Origin: Promethearchaeota archaeon
GTDB lineage: Archaea; Asgardarchaeota; Lokiarchaeia; Sigyniarchaeales; SOKP01
Length of the DNA stretch: 64,000 nt
Direction of reading: 5' to 3'
NCBI GenBank assembly: GCA_019058445.1
Contig: JAHPZA010000003.1
Span: 186,001 to 250,000 of the forward strand
Shown here: piece after piece, positions 27,166 to 37,178 of the stretch
Position numbering within the stretch: the stretch's first letter is position 1
Layout of the letters: the number at the start of each line of letters is the position of its first letter
Notes under the pieces: generated by a model
Seen by the model: only the letters and a program-made list of their open reading frames with translations
Told to the model about the DNA's origin: nothing
The model's database searches: none
Program-made: the position numbers and the translations under genes

Positions 27166-28719
27166 ATGGAAAAAATAATTATACCACAAAAAGAAATTGA
27201 TGTACTGGATGATGTGGATGTAATTGTTGTTGGTGGTGGGCCAGCGGGGATTGGCGCAGCTCTGGCATCCGGGCGAAATGGAGCCAAAACAATTTTAGTA
27301 GAAACAATGGGAAGCTTAGGAGGTTTACAAACGCAAGGTTATAGCCCTATTTTTAGTTTTATAGATCCGGGAATACATGGAGGAATCGTGCTAGAGATTC
27401 TTAATCGCCTCAAGGAAGCTGGAGCGTTAAAGAATTTGGAGAATGCACCTTTAAATGTTAGAGCCGAGATGAAAGCACGTTTAATTTCTACTTTAGGAGA
27501 AAAAAATTTACCGAAACGGCTGCTTGAGACCGAGGTAGGTTACTGGGGAGCTTGGGGTAAGGCCTTTGACATAGAATATTATAAATTTTTAATGGAGACT
27601 ATGATGGTAGAGGCTGGAGTTGGGATTTTATATCATACATTTGCTACCGATGTAATAAGGGAAGATAATATAATTAAAGGAATTATCATTGAGTCTAAAG
27701 AAGGCACGCAGGCAATTTTAGGGAAATCTGTAATCGATTGTACAGGAGTCGGAGATATTGTTTGGAAATCAGGGACACCTTGCTTAGGCGATGAAGGTGT
27801 TGAAATAGGAAGGCATAAAGGAGATCCTGGCGGAAACCTGAACTCATTCTATATTGGAGGAGTAGATAGGGAGAAGTTTGAGAAATATAAAAAAGAAAAT
27901 AGAGCTGATTGGCGTGGAATGTATGGCGGCAGAGAACTAATTAAGAAAGCAAAGAGGGAGGGTGCTCATATCAAAAGCGAAGCCATGATTGTTGCTGATA
28001 TATTCGATGTATTTGAAAGAGGAAGGCTCTATGTGATGAATCCTGTGCATCGGACTCCCAAAGATAAAAAAGGTTGGATGGTAGGAGAAATAAGTAATGC
28101 TGAGATTGATATGAGGAGACAAGCGTGGGCAGTTTTCACGCTTCTAAAGGAAAACGTACCTGGTTTTGAAAAAGCTTATATTGAGAGAACATCACACATC
28201 CCTGTCATCGGAATCGGACACAGAATAAAAGGAGATTACATCTTAAATGTAGGAGATATGCGAGAAGGTAAATCATTTGAGGATTCTATTGCAATAAACA
28301 ATATGCCACCGGATTTATACGAGCGTGTGGGGCGATTTGGTTACGAAATACTTCCTCATGATATCCCGTATCGTTGTTTAGTATCCAATAAAGTTGAAAA
28401 TCTTCTTGCTGCTGGAACTACACTCTCATCGGGATCGTTTGCGAATAGTGGTTTGAGATATTGTACACCGAGCATCTGTCAGGGACAGGCAGCAGGAACT
28501 GCTGCTGCATTAGCATCCAAAACCAATGTTACTCCAAAAAATATTGATATAAAACTCTTACAAGACACTTTACGCGAGCAAGGTGTAATAGTAACAGTTA
28601 AAGATGTACCAAAGGAAATTCTTGAACCGTATAAGCTTATCAAAAAGCTGAAGATTTATGTCAAAAGACAGGACGTCAGAGAAATGGCAGCAACTGAAGA
28701 AGAAATTGCTCAGTTTTAA
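27166..28719 (+). CDS. FAD-dependent oxidoreductase (PF12831-like)
   Basis: Flavoprotein with an N-terminal dinucleotide fold VIVVGGGPAGIGAALASGRNG (about residues 15-35), the GSLGGLQTQG loop that follows in the FAD_oxidored family, and a C-terminal FAD contact NLLAAGTTLSSG…SGLRYCTPSICQGQAAG. This family often acts in anaerobic reduction or oxidation of organic acids; the substrate is unknown. I take ATG at 27166; GTG at 27157 is also in frame. Divergent from the TetR/glycyl radical unit and preceded by operator 2, so it probably acts in the same pathway, for example on the product of the radical enzyme. Confidence 0.85.
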   Translation: MEKIIIPQKEIDVLDDVDVIVVGGGPAGIGAALASGRNGAKTILVETMGSLGGLQTQGYSPIFSFIDPGIHGGIVLEILNRLKEAGALKNLENAPLNVRAEMKARLISTLGEKNLPKRLLETEVGYWGAWGKAFDIEYYKFLMETMMVEAGVGILYHTFATDVIREDNIIKGIIIESKEGTQAILGKSVIDCTGVGDIVWKSGTPCLGDEGVEIGRHKGDPGGNLNSFYIGGVDREKFEKYKKENRADWRGMYGGRELIKKAKREGAHIKSEAMIVADIFDVFERGRLYVMNPVHRTPKDKKGWMVGEISNAEIDMRRQAWAVFTLLKENVPGFEKAYIERTSHIPVIGIGHRIKGDYILNVGDMREGKSFEDSIAINNMPPDLYERVGRFGYEILPHDIPYRCLVSNKVENLLAAGTTLSSGSFANSGLRYCTPSICQGQAAGTAAALASKTNVTPKNIDIKLLQDTLREQGVIVTVKDVPKEILEPYKLIKKLKIYVKRQDVREMAATEEEIAQF

Positions 28720-28799
28720 AATAAATCTATTTTAAAAATTTTTATTAATTTTTTTAAAAAGCTTCAATTTTACTATATTGCGTCCCAATGTACTTATTT

Positions 28800-30359
28800 T
28801 TAGTAAATATATAGATCTTTCAAATTCATACTCTTAAAATCAAAAACTCGTATAAGATGGTTGTTAGTATCGGCAATATACAAATTATTATTATAATATA
28901 CAACATCATTAGGTTCAAACAGTGGTAATTGATCACAGTTTTTATCTTCTATTTTACAAATCCCTTTTCTTGGCCTATAAATTAGATTAGTCAATTGTTG
29001 TGTCTCCAAATCGGCAATTCTAATTGCATGGTTGTAAGTATCGGCTATATATATCCTCTTCTTTTCTACATCAACGCCAAGTGGATGTTGTAAAAGGGCT
29101 TGATTGAAAGAACCTTCCTTCATTCCGAAGGTGAATAGTCCTTTTCCGATTAACGTTTCAACTCGCTTGTTTTTAAGATCGATAAACCTTAATCCAGAGA
29201 CTTCACTATCTGCAAAGTATAACCTATGATTCTCTTTATCTAATGCTAAACCACTTGGTTGGGCTAATGCAGCTTCAGATAGGTTTCCATCTATGATATC
29301 TTCCCTTCCACTCCCCGCGAAATCTCTAATGGTGCTTTCATCTAAATTAATTCTCCATATTTGATGAGTACCTGCCATAGCAATATAAAGAAAGTGCTCC
29401 TTAATAGCTAAATCCCATGGAGAACTCAAGGCAATGTTTAAAGGATCTCCTTTGTATTTCCTAATGAAACCTTGTATTCCAGTTCCGGCAATGGTTTTCA
29501 CGATGTTAGTTTTAAAATTTATTTCTCTTATTGCGTGATTTTCAGTGTCAGCTACATATAACTTATTTTCTTTATAAACAATCCCTTGGGGTAAATTAAA
29601 TTGAGCCTCGTCAAATTTACCATCCTTAAAACCCTTTTGGCCTTTCCCAATAATATCCAGAATTTTCCCAGTGTCATCCTCCTCTAATTGGACTCTTAAG
29701 ATCCTATTATGGTTGGAATCGCTTATATAAAGGTGATTTTTTTCGGGATTCACTGTAATTTTTCCGGGAAATTTAAGAAATGACTCAATAAAAATATCAG
29801 GTTGAATTTCATATTTCTGGCTTGAAATCGTTCCGTCCTTTTTACCCTTATCTAAAGCCCTGCTAATGAAACTATCTAAGAGATCTGTTTTTCCTTCACC
29901 AGCAGCTCTTCCAATAATTTTTCCATCTGTGTCAATAACTATAAAGGATGGCCAAGCGTTGATTTTATATCCACGCCATAATACTAAATCATTATCAATC
30001 AGTACCGGATGTTTAATTTCATAGCGGGATACAGCTGAACGAATGTTATTTTTATCTTTCTCATTATTGAATTTGGCCGAATGAACGCCAATAACAACTA
30101 CGGGCTCATCTTTATACTTATCTTCTAAGCATTTCAAATCATTAAGAACGTGAATACAATTAATACAACAGTATGTCCAAAAATCAAGCAAGATAACATG
30201 TCCTTTTAATTTCTTAAGCGATAAAGATTCAGAAGTATTGATCCATTCTACTTTGTCTGGAAAGTTTATAGCTTCTACAGACATAGCGTTTTTCAATCCT
30301 TTTATCATATTTTTCAAATTTTCTGTCATTTTTTTTTCAAAATCACTCAAATTACCCAC
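28800..30359 (-). CDS. NHLRC2-like thioredoxin-fold / NHL-repeat protein
   Basis: A 519-residue protein combining an N-terminal thioredoxin-like domain (about 30-175) with WTYCCINC (redox CxxC) and a C-terminal NHL beta-propeller (about 190-515; repeats such as LYVADTENHAIREI and IYIADTYNHAIRIADL). This arrangement is that of human NHLRC2 and its bacterial homologues, whose biochemical role is poorly known. There is no signal peptide, so it acts in the cytosol. It lies directly downstream of the SPATA20/YyaL-like gene on the same strand (33 bases), so a shared redox role is likely. Confidence 0.85.
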   Translation of the reverse strand: MGNLSDFEKKMTENLKNMIKGLKNAMSVEAINFPDKVEWINTSESLSLKKLKGHVILLDFWTYCCINCIHVLNDLKCLEDKYKDEPVVVIGVHSAKFNNEKDKNNIRSAVSRYEIKHPVLIDNDLVLWRGYKINAWPSFIVIDTDGKIIGRAAGEGKTDLLDSFISRALDKGKKDGTISSQKYEIQPDIFIESFLKFPGKITVNPEKNHLYISDSNHNRILRVQLEEDDTGKILDIIGKGQKGFKDGKFDEAQFNLPQGIVYKENKLYVADTENHAIREINFKTNIVKTIAGTGIQGFIRKYKGDPLNIALSSPWDLAIKEHFLYIAMAGTHQIWRINLDESTIRDFAGSGREDIIDGNLSEAALAQPSGLALDKENHRLYFADSEVSGLRFIDLKNKRVETLIGKGLFTFGMKEGSFNQALLQHPLGVDVEKKRIYIADTYNHAIRIADLETQQLTNLIYRPRKGICKIEDKNCDQLPLFEPNDVVYYNNNLYIADTNNHLIRVFDFKSMNLKDLYIY

Positions 30360-30392
30360 ATCTCCTACATTTGAATTTAAAATTTATAAAAT

Positions 30393-32504
30393 TTATTGTG
30401 AATTCCATTTTGAATTCAACAATTCCAGCATTTTATTTATCTGATTTGTGGCAGGTTTACATGTTTGATTGATACAAACGTAAGCCGCGGTTTTACCATC
30501 AACTTTTTCGTAATACTTCGCGAATTCTGCGATATCTATAATTTCTGGGGATGATTGGTTAGTGGGAAGAAAGATTAAAGATTTATTTGGGATAAATTTC
30601 TCTCTAATTGCGTTGAGCATCTCCTTAGTATCCTCACTGGTTGTATCTCCAGCAATCACCAAAGTATATGTAGGACCTACTGCAAAATCAATCGCGACCA
30701 TCAAATAACTATAAGCGGAAGTATTATTATTTACACTTTCAGCAAAAACTCTACTCAAATAATCTGCTTTTTGTTCTAAATCATGATTCCATGTTAATTG
30801 AGCTAGTTTAAGCAAATTTAGCATAGATACAGAATTCCCCGAAGGGATCGCTCCGTCATAAATATCTTTTTGTCTAACTAAAAGTTGCTCTCCATCATCG
30901 GCAGTAAAAAAGAACCCTCCAATATTATTGTCCCAAAAGTGGTCAATTTGAGCTTTATTTAATTCTATGGCAGTTTTTAAATAAAAATTATCAAAAGTGC
31001 TTTCATACAGTTCAAGTAAACCCCATATAAAAAAGGCATAATCATCTAAATAAGCATCAATTTCTTTACTACCATTACGATATCTATGGAGCAACCGCCT
31101 ATTGGGTTTACGTAAGTTGGCTAGAATAAATTTAGCCGCTTTTTCAGCCGCTTTTAAATATAATGGTTCGCATAATATTTCCGCTCCCCTCGCTAATGCA
31201 GCAATCATTAATCCATTCCAATCAGTTAAAATCTTATCATCTTTATGTGGATGAATTCTTTTCACACGGATATTAAAAAGCTTTGCTCGAAATTCTTCCA
31301 ATTTAACTCGAAGATCTTGCTCCTCAAAATTTAACTCTTTTGCTAAACTACTTAATGATTCCTTAAGATGTAAAATATTTGACCCTGTTTTCTTTTTAGA
31401 AGCTTCTTCTAAATAATTCCCTGCTTCTTCAATATTAAATACTTTTTTTATTAAATCCGCTTCGTCTTTATCAAGAAGATCATCAATTTCTCTCGGAGTC
31501 CATATATAAAATTTACCTTCTTCTCCTTCACTATCGGCATCCTCAGCTGAATAAAATCCTCCTTCTGGGGAAGTCATGTCTCTTAAGATATAAGTAAAAA
31601 TTTCAATAGCAGTTTTACTATAAAATGGATTCTTAGTAGCTTGATATACTTCTAAATAAGCAAGAGCCAATAGTGCATTATCATATAACATTTTCTCGAA
31701 ATGTGGCACTAACCATCTGGCATCAGTAGAATAACGATGAAATCCAAAACCAACATGATCATATATCCCACCATTTCTCATAGCCTGAAGCGTTTTTTCG
31801 ACCATGCGGAGGGCATCTCCATTTCCGGTACGTTTCCAAAATCGTAGCAAGAAAAGGAAATTATGTGGAGTGGGAAATTTTGGAGCGCTTCCAAATCCGC
31901 CATTTTTCTCATCAAAGCGCGATCCAAGGTTATTAAAAGCTTTTTGGAGCGTTTTTTCATCAAGTTTTAGTCCTGGATTCTCAACAGTAATATCTAACAG
32001 AGCAGTAGTAATTTGATCACTTGTTTTATAAATTTCATCTTTTTTATCCCTCCAAAGCTCCTTAACTCTATTAATTAGATCTACTAAACCTACCCTGCCA
32101 AATCTACTTTCTTTTGGAAAATACGTTCCAGCAAAAAAAGGTTTTTTATCAGGGGTCATAATAATAGTAAGTGGCCAGCCACCAGAATTTGTCATTAATT
32201 GGCAGACTGTCATATATATCTTATCTATATCTGGACGCTCCTCTTTGTCAACTTTTATTGAAACAAAAACTTCATTCATAAGTTTCGCAACTTGGGGATC
32301 TTCAAAAGATTCATGGGCCATTACATGACACCAATGGCATGTAGAATAACCAATTGACAGAAATATCGGTTTATTTTCCTCATGAGCTTTTTCAAAAGCT
32401 TCATCACCCCACGGATACCAATTCACAGGATTTTTAGCGTGTTGGAGCAAATAGGGACTTTTCTCATGAGCTAATTTATTTGTAATTGTTTCCATTCTTC
32501 TCAC
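30393..32504 (-). CDS. SPATA20/YyaL-like thioredoxin-domain protein (DUF255)
   Basis: A 703-residue cytosolic protein. The N-terminal DUF255 thioredoxin fold (about 1-170) carries [16 protein letters not shown] (CHWC) and the downstream [10 protein letters not shown] signature. The rest (about 190-690) is an (alpha/alpha)6 barrel like that of N-acylglucosamine epimerases, with [19 protein letters not shown]. The family (bacterial YyaL, human SPATA20) is of unknown exact function, thought to be redox-linked. It is followed by the NHLRC2-like gene and preceded by a nitroreductase 12 bases away, so these three probably form one transcript. Confidence 0.92.
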   Translation of the reverse strand: MRRMETITNKLAHEKSPYLLQHAKNPVNWYPWGDEAFEKAHEENKPIFLSIGYSTCHWCHVMAHESFEDPQVAKLMNEVFVSIKVDKEERPDIDKIYMTVCQLMTNSGGWPLTIIMTPDKKPFFAGTYFPKESRFGRVGLVDLINRVKELWRDKKDEIYKTSDQITTALLDITVENPGLKLDEKTLQKAFNNLGSRFDEKNGGFGSAPKFPTPHNFLFLLRFWKRTGNGDALRMVEKTLQAMRNGGIYDHVGFGFHRYSTDARWLVPHFEKMLYDNALLALAYLEVYQATKNPFYSKTAIEIFTYILRDMTSPEGGFYSAEDADSEGEEGKFYIWTPREIDDLLDKDEADLIKKVFNIEEAGNYLEEASKKKTGSNILHLKESLSSLAKELNFEEQDLRVKLEEFRAKLFNIRVKRIHPHKDDKILTDWNGLMIAALARGAEILCEPLYLKAAEKAAKFILANLRKPNRRLLHRYRNGSKEIDAYLDDYAFFIWGLLELYESTFDNFYLKTAIELNKAQIDHFWDNNIGGFFFTADDGEQLLVRQKDIYDGAIPSGNSVSMLNLLKLAQLTWNHDLEQKADYLSRVFAESVNNNTSAYSYLMVAIDFAVGPTYTLVIAGDTTSEDTKEMLNAIREKFIPNKSLIFLPTNQSSPEIIDIAEFAKYYEKVDGKTAAYVCINQTCKPATNQINKMLELLNSKWNSQ

Positions 32505-32516
32505 TATTTAGAAATT

Positions 32517-33077
32517 TTAATCTGAATTATACTCATTAATGTATGCAAATTTATCTAATGATTTTCTAGGAGGTCTTTGTTTTTCTCCTAATTTCATCGC
32601 GTCAGAAAGTACTGGGTTAACTTCATCAGAATGTTTACCTACATTTACAAGAGTAATTAACCTTATTTCATCCGGAATTTTCAGAATTTCTTTAGCTTTT
32701 TCTTCATTGAAACCAGCAATAGGATGTGCCACTAGACCTAATTCGGTTGCCCTTAGGATAATAAATGCCGTTGCCATTCCAGTGTCAAATAAATAATAAC
32801 GACGTTCCCCTATAATACAGTCATGCTCAGGCTTACTAAACACAGCTATGATAAGAGATGCCTTTTCTACCCATTTATTCCCTTTAGATAGAGTTGTAAA
32901 CATTTTTTTTAATTGCTCCTGATCTTTAATAAATACAAAGTTCCAGGGCTGTTTATTACTACATGAAGGGGCTAATTGGGCTTTCTCGGCCAAATCTTTA
33001 ATCAGCTCATCATTTATTTCAATAGGATCGAGGGATCTATACGCTCTCCTATTTTTAATCGCTTCATTCACATTCAT
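32517..33077 (-). CDS. Nitroreductase-family FMN oxidoreductase
   Basis: A 186-residue NAD(P)H-dependent FMN enzyme. The N-terminus NRRAYRSLDPIEI and APSCSNKQPWNFVFI give the FMN phosphate and isoalloxazine contacts, and the central GLVAHPIAGFNEEKAKEIL is typical. Substrate is unknown; members reduce quinones, nitro compounds or flavins. First gene of a minus-strand redox group, 12 bases before the SPATA20-like gene. Confidence 0.88.
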   Translation of the reverse strand: MNVNEAIKNRRAYRSLDPIEINDELIKDLAEKAQLAPSCSNKQPWNFVFIKDQEQLKKMFTTLSKGNKWVEKASLIIAVFSKPEHDCIIGERRYYLFDTGMATAFIILRATELGLVAHPIAGFNEEKAKEILKIPDEIRLITLVNVGKHSDEVNPVLSDAMKLGEKQRPPRKSLDKFAYINEYNSD

Positions 33078-33309
33078 AAAATCAAATCAAAACCTTTGTG
33101 TATATGTAAGGATTATTTTATAAGATTTCAATAAACTTTTTCTATTATTAATAAAATAAAACTACAAAATATCAATCTACGGCTTATATTCTATTAAAAA
33201 CTGGTATAACTTAATTAACCCTAAAAAGAGCAGATTTAAAATTCTAATAAGTTAAAAATTTAACATTTAAATGTAAATTCTACAGATTTTAAAAGAAAAA
33301 AAAAAAGAA

Positions 33310-33804
33310 TTAAACCATCACAAGTTTTTCACCTAAAACATTCTTAACATCTTCAGCATGTCCTACAACGTTTACTTTTGGCCATATATGTACTATTTTT
33401 CCCTCGGGATCAATAAGAAAAGTGCTTCGAATGACTCCTACAAATTCATTTTCCTTAATTGCAAATTTTCCCCAGACTCCATATTGATTCGATACTTTTT
33501 TCTCTTGGTCGCTTAGTAAAGTAACTTTTAAATTTTTCTTCTGTGCAAATTTAGCATGAGATTTAGGGCTATCTGGACTAATACCTATTACAGTTGCGTC
33601 TAACTTCTGAAATTCAGGTAAAATATTTGTGAAACCTATGGCTTCTGTTGTACATCCAGGAGTATTATCCATGGGATAGAAATACAATATTACGTGCTTT
33701 TTTCCTCTGAAATCCTTTAAACATACTGTTTTGTTTTCTTTATCAGGTAGACAAAATTCAGGGGCATCATCCCCTACTTTTAGATGTGTCTTATCTTCAG
33801 TCAT
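33310..33804 (-). CDS. Peroxiredoxin, PrxQ/Bcp type
   Basis: Thiol peroxidase removing H2O2 and organic peroxides in the cytosol. The motif FYPMDNTPGCTTE puts the peroxidatic cysteine at Cys51; LKVGDDAPEF and VIGISPDSPKSHAKF are standard. The resolving Cys expected five residues later is replaced by Ile56, so it must work as a 1-Cys enzyme or use another thiol (Cys18, Cys28 or a partner). Single gene with AT-rich flanks of about 230-270 bases. Confidence 0.93.
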   Translation of the reverse strand: MTEDKTHLKVGDDAPEFCLPDKENKTVCLKDFRGKKHVILYFYPMDNTPGCTTEAIGFTNILPEFQKLDATVIGISPDSPKSHAKFAQKKNLKVTLLSDQEKKVSNQYGVWGKFAIKENEFVGVIRSTFLIDPEGKIVHIWPKVNVVGHAEDVKNVLGEKLVMV

Positions 33805-34076
33805 ATTATACTTTCACCTAAGTTGATAATTGTTGATAAACTAGTTAATTTGGATTGATTTATCTAAATAATATCTTTTTTCTCAAAATTTCAATATTAG
33901 CTTTATTATCTATTAATTTTTACTCAATTTCATCTAGAAAAAAATAGATTTAGGAAAAGTTTTCTAATGAATTATAATGTGATTTATAATACCACTCGAA
34001 TTTTCTTGTCTTTTTGAGTCTAAATATTTCTATAAGGTATAATTTTAGTGTAGTAGTAAAAATTTTCAAGATTACA

Positions 34077-34535
34077 CTATCTTTTTTCTAACTTTTGTTT
34101 AAGAACATTATGACGGTGGCGAAATACACGCCTTAAAAACTTCCTAATCAGCTTTGAAGAATGTCGAGGTTTGAATGTTAATTGATCGGTAATCATTGTG
34201 CCTGTCTCAACTTTTTCTATATCCCTCTGATGCCGCCAGAGTTCCATTGAAGTCATGGGGGATTGTTCTATAAATCCCTTGCCTTCTGTATATTCTATGA
34301 GTGTCATGTCGTCATGGCCAATTGGTAGAAACCCAAATAAATAAATATGGCTACGAAATAAAGGTTTTCCTAACTCAAATTTGACATCATTAATAGTCTT
34401 AATACCTTTAGGTGCAGTCATTTTGAAATACGGCATCATTTCTTTTTGTATTCCTTTTAGGGAGGTAATCCATTCCCAAACCTCCTCTATAGGAGCCGAA
34501 ACAATTGTTTGAAACTTTAAATATATGGTATCCAT
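34077..34535 (-). CDS. SRPBCC (START/Bet v1-like) ligand-binding protein
   Basis: A 152-residue single-domain protein of the START-like fold: it opens with a beta strand followed by SAPIEEVWEWITSLKGI, has the central strands around FGFLPIGHDDMTLIEY and ends with a long basic helix. Such domains bind hydrophobic ligands. Nothing shows which one. It is monocistronic, next to a regulator on the same strand. Confidence 0.75.
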   Translation of the reverse strand: MDTIYLKFQTIVSAPIEEVWEWITSLKGIQKEMMPYFKMTAPKGIKTINDVKFELGKPLFRSHIYLFGFLPIGHDDMTLIEYTEGKGFIEQSPMTSMELWRHQRDIEKVETGTMITDQLTFKPRHSSKLIRKFLRRVFRHRHNVLKQKLEKR

Positions 34536-34699
34536 AGAAAGGACCTATTTTAATAAATAATTTACTTAAGAATTTATTTTTTTTCCTAATCTTCAGAGCT
34601 TTAAAGGTTAAATTATTTTGAAACCAACTAAATTTCATCTTGGAAAAAATTGAATCAGGAAACAGAACATAAATCGTTAAAATCTAAATAGGAAATCAA

Positions 34700-35557
34700 T
34701 TATATAAACTCTATGGATATATCTGCATAAGAATCTTCTTTTTTGTCTGATATATGAATTTTTTCAATATTGCATTTAATTGGTACTCCTAGATCATTCG
34801 ACATCTTTGTTTCAATCATTCCCGATATTAAATAAAAATGATAGAGAGAATCAGAATTATTTAAAAATTCTGAATTTTTAAATCTAAATATACCCTTCTT
34901 GCCTGAGCTGTCAATTTTTTGATCCGAAATATGGATTGGTTCAAAAATATAATAAGAGGGAAATACAGTTTTGAATACTTCAAAATGTAATTGTTTGAGG
35001 GGAGAGGTCTTAAAATCCTCCAATTTTTTTATTATATGTTTACTTATTGGAAATTTTACATCACCAAAAATATTGCGTCCGATTTCTTTGAATGTTTTTT
35101 CATTATTCGGAAATTTTATCTTTAAATCTTTAAGGAGAGCCTTATAGAAGGAAACCATAAATTTTTTTGGCACAAATTTCAGTTCTGAACTTTTAAATAG
35201 TGTATATGCTCCAAGTTTATTGCTAAAGATCTTATTCTGGTTTTCAAGAATTACAACATGCTTTCTCACCGAGTCTCTTGGAAACTTAAATTCATATGAA
35301 ATATCTTTAATAGTAACTCCTGATGGATTTTCAGTTATAAAATTTAATATTTTTGACCCAATATCCTTAATAAAATATAAACAGGCCTTACCTATCTCCT
35401 TTTTATACACAATATCTTTTGATTCTAGTCTATTTAAGTATTTAGAAACTGTATTTCTATTACCATTTATCTCTTCTGAAATTTCTGTTATTGTCATTCC
35501 AAAATTATTTTGGTTAAGGCATTCCATAATTTTTTCATTATAGTCGTTAGAGCTCAA
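34700..35557 (-). CDS. Winged-helix regulator divergent from FAD/FeS operon
   Basis: Predicted transcription factor with two N-terminal winged helices: MTITEISEEINGNRNTVSKYLNRL and VTIKDISYEFKFPRDSVRKHVVIL, followed by a larger C-terminal half (about 130-285) of unknown fold, perhaps a ligand sensor. The reading frame opens at a TTG at 35584, but a TATA-like GTATTTAAAG sits at 35571-35580. I therefore prefer the TTG at 35557, giving LSSNDYNEK as N-terminus; an ATG at 35527 is also possible. A perfect palindrome in the divergent region is its likely operator. Confidence 0.72.
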   Translation of the reverse strand: MSSNDYNEKIMECLNQNNFGMTITEISEEINGNRNTVSKYLNRLESKDIVYKKEIGKACLYFIKDIGSKILNFITENPSGVTIKDISYEFKFPRDSVRKHVVILENQNKIFSNKLGAYTLFKSSELKFVPKKFMVSFYKALLKDLKIKFPNNEKTFKEIGRNIFGDVKFPISKHIIKKLEDFKTSPLKQLHFEVFKTVFPSYYIFEPIHISDQKIDSSGKKGIFRFKNSEFLNNSDSLYHFYLISGMIETKMSNDLGVPIKCNIEKIHISDKKEDSYADISIEFI

Positions 35558-35594
35558 TTTTGTAACCAATATCTTTAAATACAAATCTATAATT

Positions 35595-35614
35595 AATATG
35601 CATTAATGCATATT
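35595..35614. promoter_or_regulatory. Perfect 20-bp palindrome, likely operator
   Basis: AATATGCATTAATGCATATT is its own reverse complement over all 20 bases. A partial third copy (GATGCATATAT) lies 10 bases further at 35625-35635 and overlaps the TATA-like CATATATAAATT of the plus-strand operon. Position between the regulator and the FAD/FeS operon suggests a binding site for that regulator. Confidence 0.65.
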
Positions 35615-35692
35615 TATGTGCGACGATGCATATATAAATTATTAATATAAATTAATTTAAAAACTATTGGAAAATTAAGAGAATGAGTTAAA

Positions 35693-37159
35693 ATGTCAAT
35701 CAATTTTGAAAAACTATTTGAAATTATCGATAAAGAAAAAGTAATAACAGATTCAGATTTACTTAGAGAACTTTATTGTAAACCAATATTAGAAAAAACA
35801 AGTGATACTCCAATTATAAGTATTTTACCAGAGAATTCTGACCAGATATCAAAACTAATTCAATATTTCAGAACTTTAATTAATATTAATGTAGTGATTA
35901 TAAGCAGCACGACTTCCCCTAAATTCCTAAACGACACAGTCTGTCATGATAAAACTATAATTTTAGATTTACATGATATGAAACAAGTTCCTTTTATTAA
36001 TAAAAGAAATAGAGTTTGTGTTATAGAGCCAGGGGTAACATGGGCGGAACTAATTCCCAAACTTAAAGAGCATGGTCTTAGGCCATTAGCACCTTTTCTC
36101 CCGAGACCAGGAAAATCAGTTCTCGCTTCCGTTTTAGATCGAGAACCTCATTTAATTGCTAAAAAGCAATGGGATATTTCAGATCCATTGTTATGTATGG
36201 AGGTTGTATTTGGTAATGGAGAAATATTCAGAACGGGAGAAGCGGCAGGTCCATTGGATATCGAAACAAATAGAAAATTTGGGGCTGCTCTAACTAGTCC
36301 CCTAGGCCCTGGTCAAACAGATATTTTTAGAATAATACAAGCTTCTAAAGGTACTTATGGTATTGTATCGTGGATTTCTATGCAATGTGATTTTATCCCT
36401 GCTAAAAGAAAAATCAGATTTATCAATTCAGATTCAATTAAACCACTCACCGAATTTATATACTCCGCAGTAAGAAAACGATGGATTGATGAAATTTTTA
36501 TCATTAATGATAACTTAATGAAAGCTATTTTTCCATCTATAAATGGAAATATTAAGAAATACATTTTGATATTTGCTATAAACGGCTATGAATTATTCCC
36601 TGATGATAAAATCTCTTACCAGATGGAATGTTGCAACGAAATTCTTAGTGAACTTGGCTTTGAAGCAAGTGATAATATCTCAGGGATAACCCAAAATGAG
36701 ATCGAACCTCTTCTTGATGGCAATACAATTGATCCACATCCTAAGTTTTCCGAAACATCCATAGCAATAGATATATTTTATAATACAACCCTAGATCGAG
36801 TGCAAACTCATCTTAATGCAGTCGAAAACATTCTTAACAAGCGTAGTTTTCCAATGGACCGGGTGAATATCTATATGCAACCCTTGATTCAAGCAAGAGC
36901 TGTAAATTTAGAATTTTCAATTATATCAGATAGACCTGATTCTAATAAAATTGAATATTCACTTGAAAAAGTTAGAGCAATAGCTAAGGAAATAGGTCAA
37001 TTTGCGGATTTACATGGGGGATTTTTCTCCCGTTCATATGAACTTATAAATGACTTAGCTTTTACAGATAAAAATCAAGTTTTTCAAGAGGGGCTGAGAA
37101 AATTGAAAAGAATTTTTGATCCTGACATGATTCTCAATAAAGGACAATTAATCTTTTAA
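35693..37159 (+). CDS. FAD-binding oxidase (GlcD/FAD_binding_4-like)
   Basis: A 488-residue flavoprotein of the VAO/PCMH family. The FAD domain (about 40-235) shows ISILPENSDQISKLI, VCVIEPGVTWAELIPKL and KGTYGIVSWISM; the covalent-FAD histidine is not obvious. The remainder is the cap (substrate) domain. Substrate not identifiable; relatives oxidise hydroxy acids such as glycolate or lactate. First gene of a three-gene unit with an iron-sulfur protein and a second flavoprotein, as in GlcDF-type dehydrogenases. No membrane segment. Confidence 0.8.
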   Translation: MSINFEKLFEIIDKEKVITDSDLLRELYCKPILEKTSDTPIISILPENSDQISKLIQYFRTLININVVIISSTTSPKFLNDTVCHDKTIILDLHDMKQVPFINKRNRVCVIEPGVTWAELIPKLKEHGLRPLAPFLPRPGKSVLASVLDREPHLIAKKQWDISDPLLCMEVVFGNGEIFRTGEAAGPLDIETNRKFGAALTSPLGPGQTDIFRIIQASKGTYGIVSWISMQCDFIPAKRKIRFINSDSIKPLTEFIYSAVRKRWIDEIFIINDNLMKAIFPSINGNIKKYILIFAINGYELFPDDKISYQMECCNEILSELGFEASDNISGITQNEIEPLLDGNTIDPHPKFSETSIAIDIFYNTTLDRVQTHLNAVENILNKRSFPMDRVNIYMQPLIQARAVNLEFSIISDRPDSNKIEYSLEKVRAIAKEIGQFADLHGGFFSRSYELINDLAFTDKNQVFQEGLRKLKRIFDPDMILNKGQLIF

Positions 37160-37178
37160 TCATTTAAAGGTGATAAAA

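Noticed and set aside
35557..35584. Longer N-terminus of the winged-helix regulator (start at 35584)
   Set aside because: The extra nine codons overlap a TATA-like element and add no conserved residues; a start at 35557 or 35527 is more plausible.
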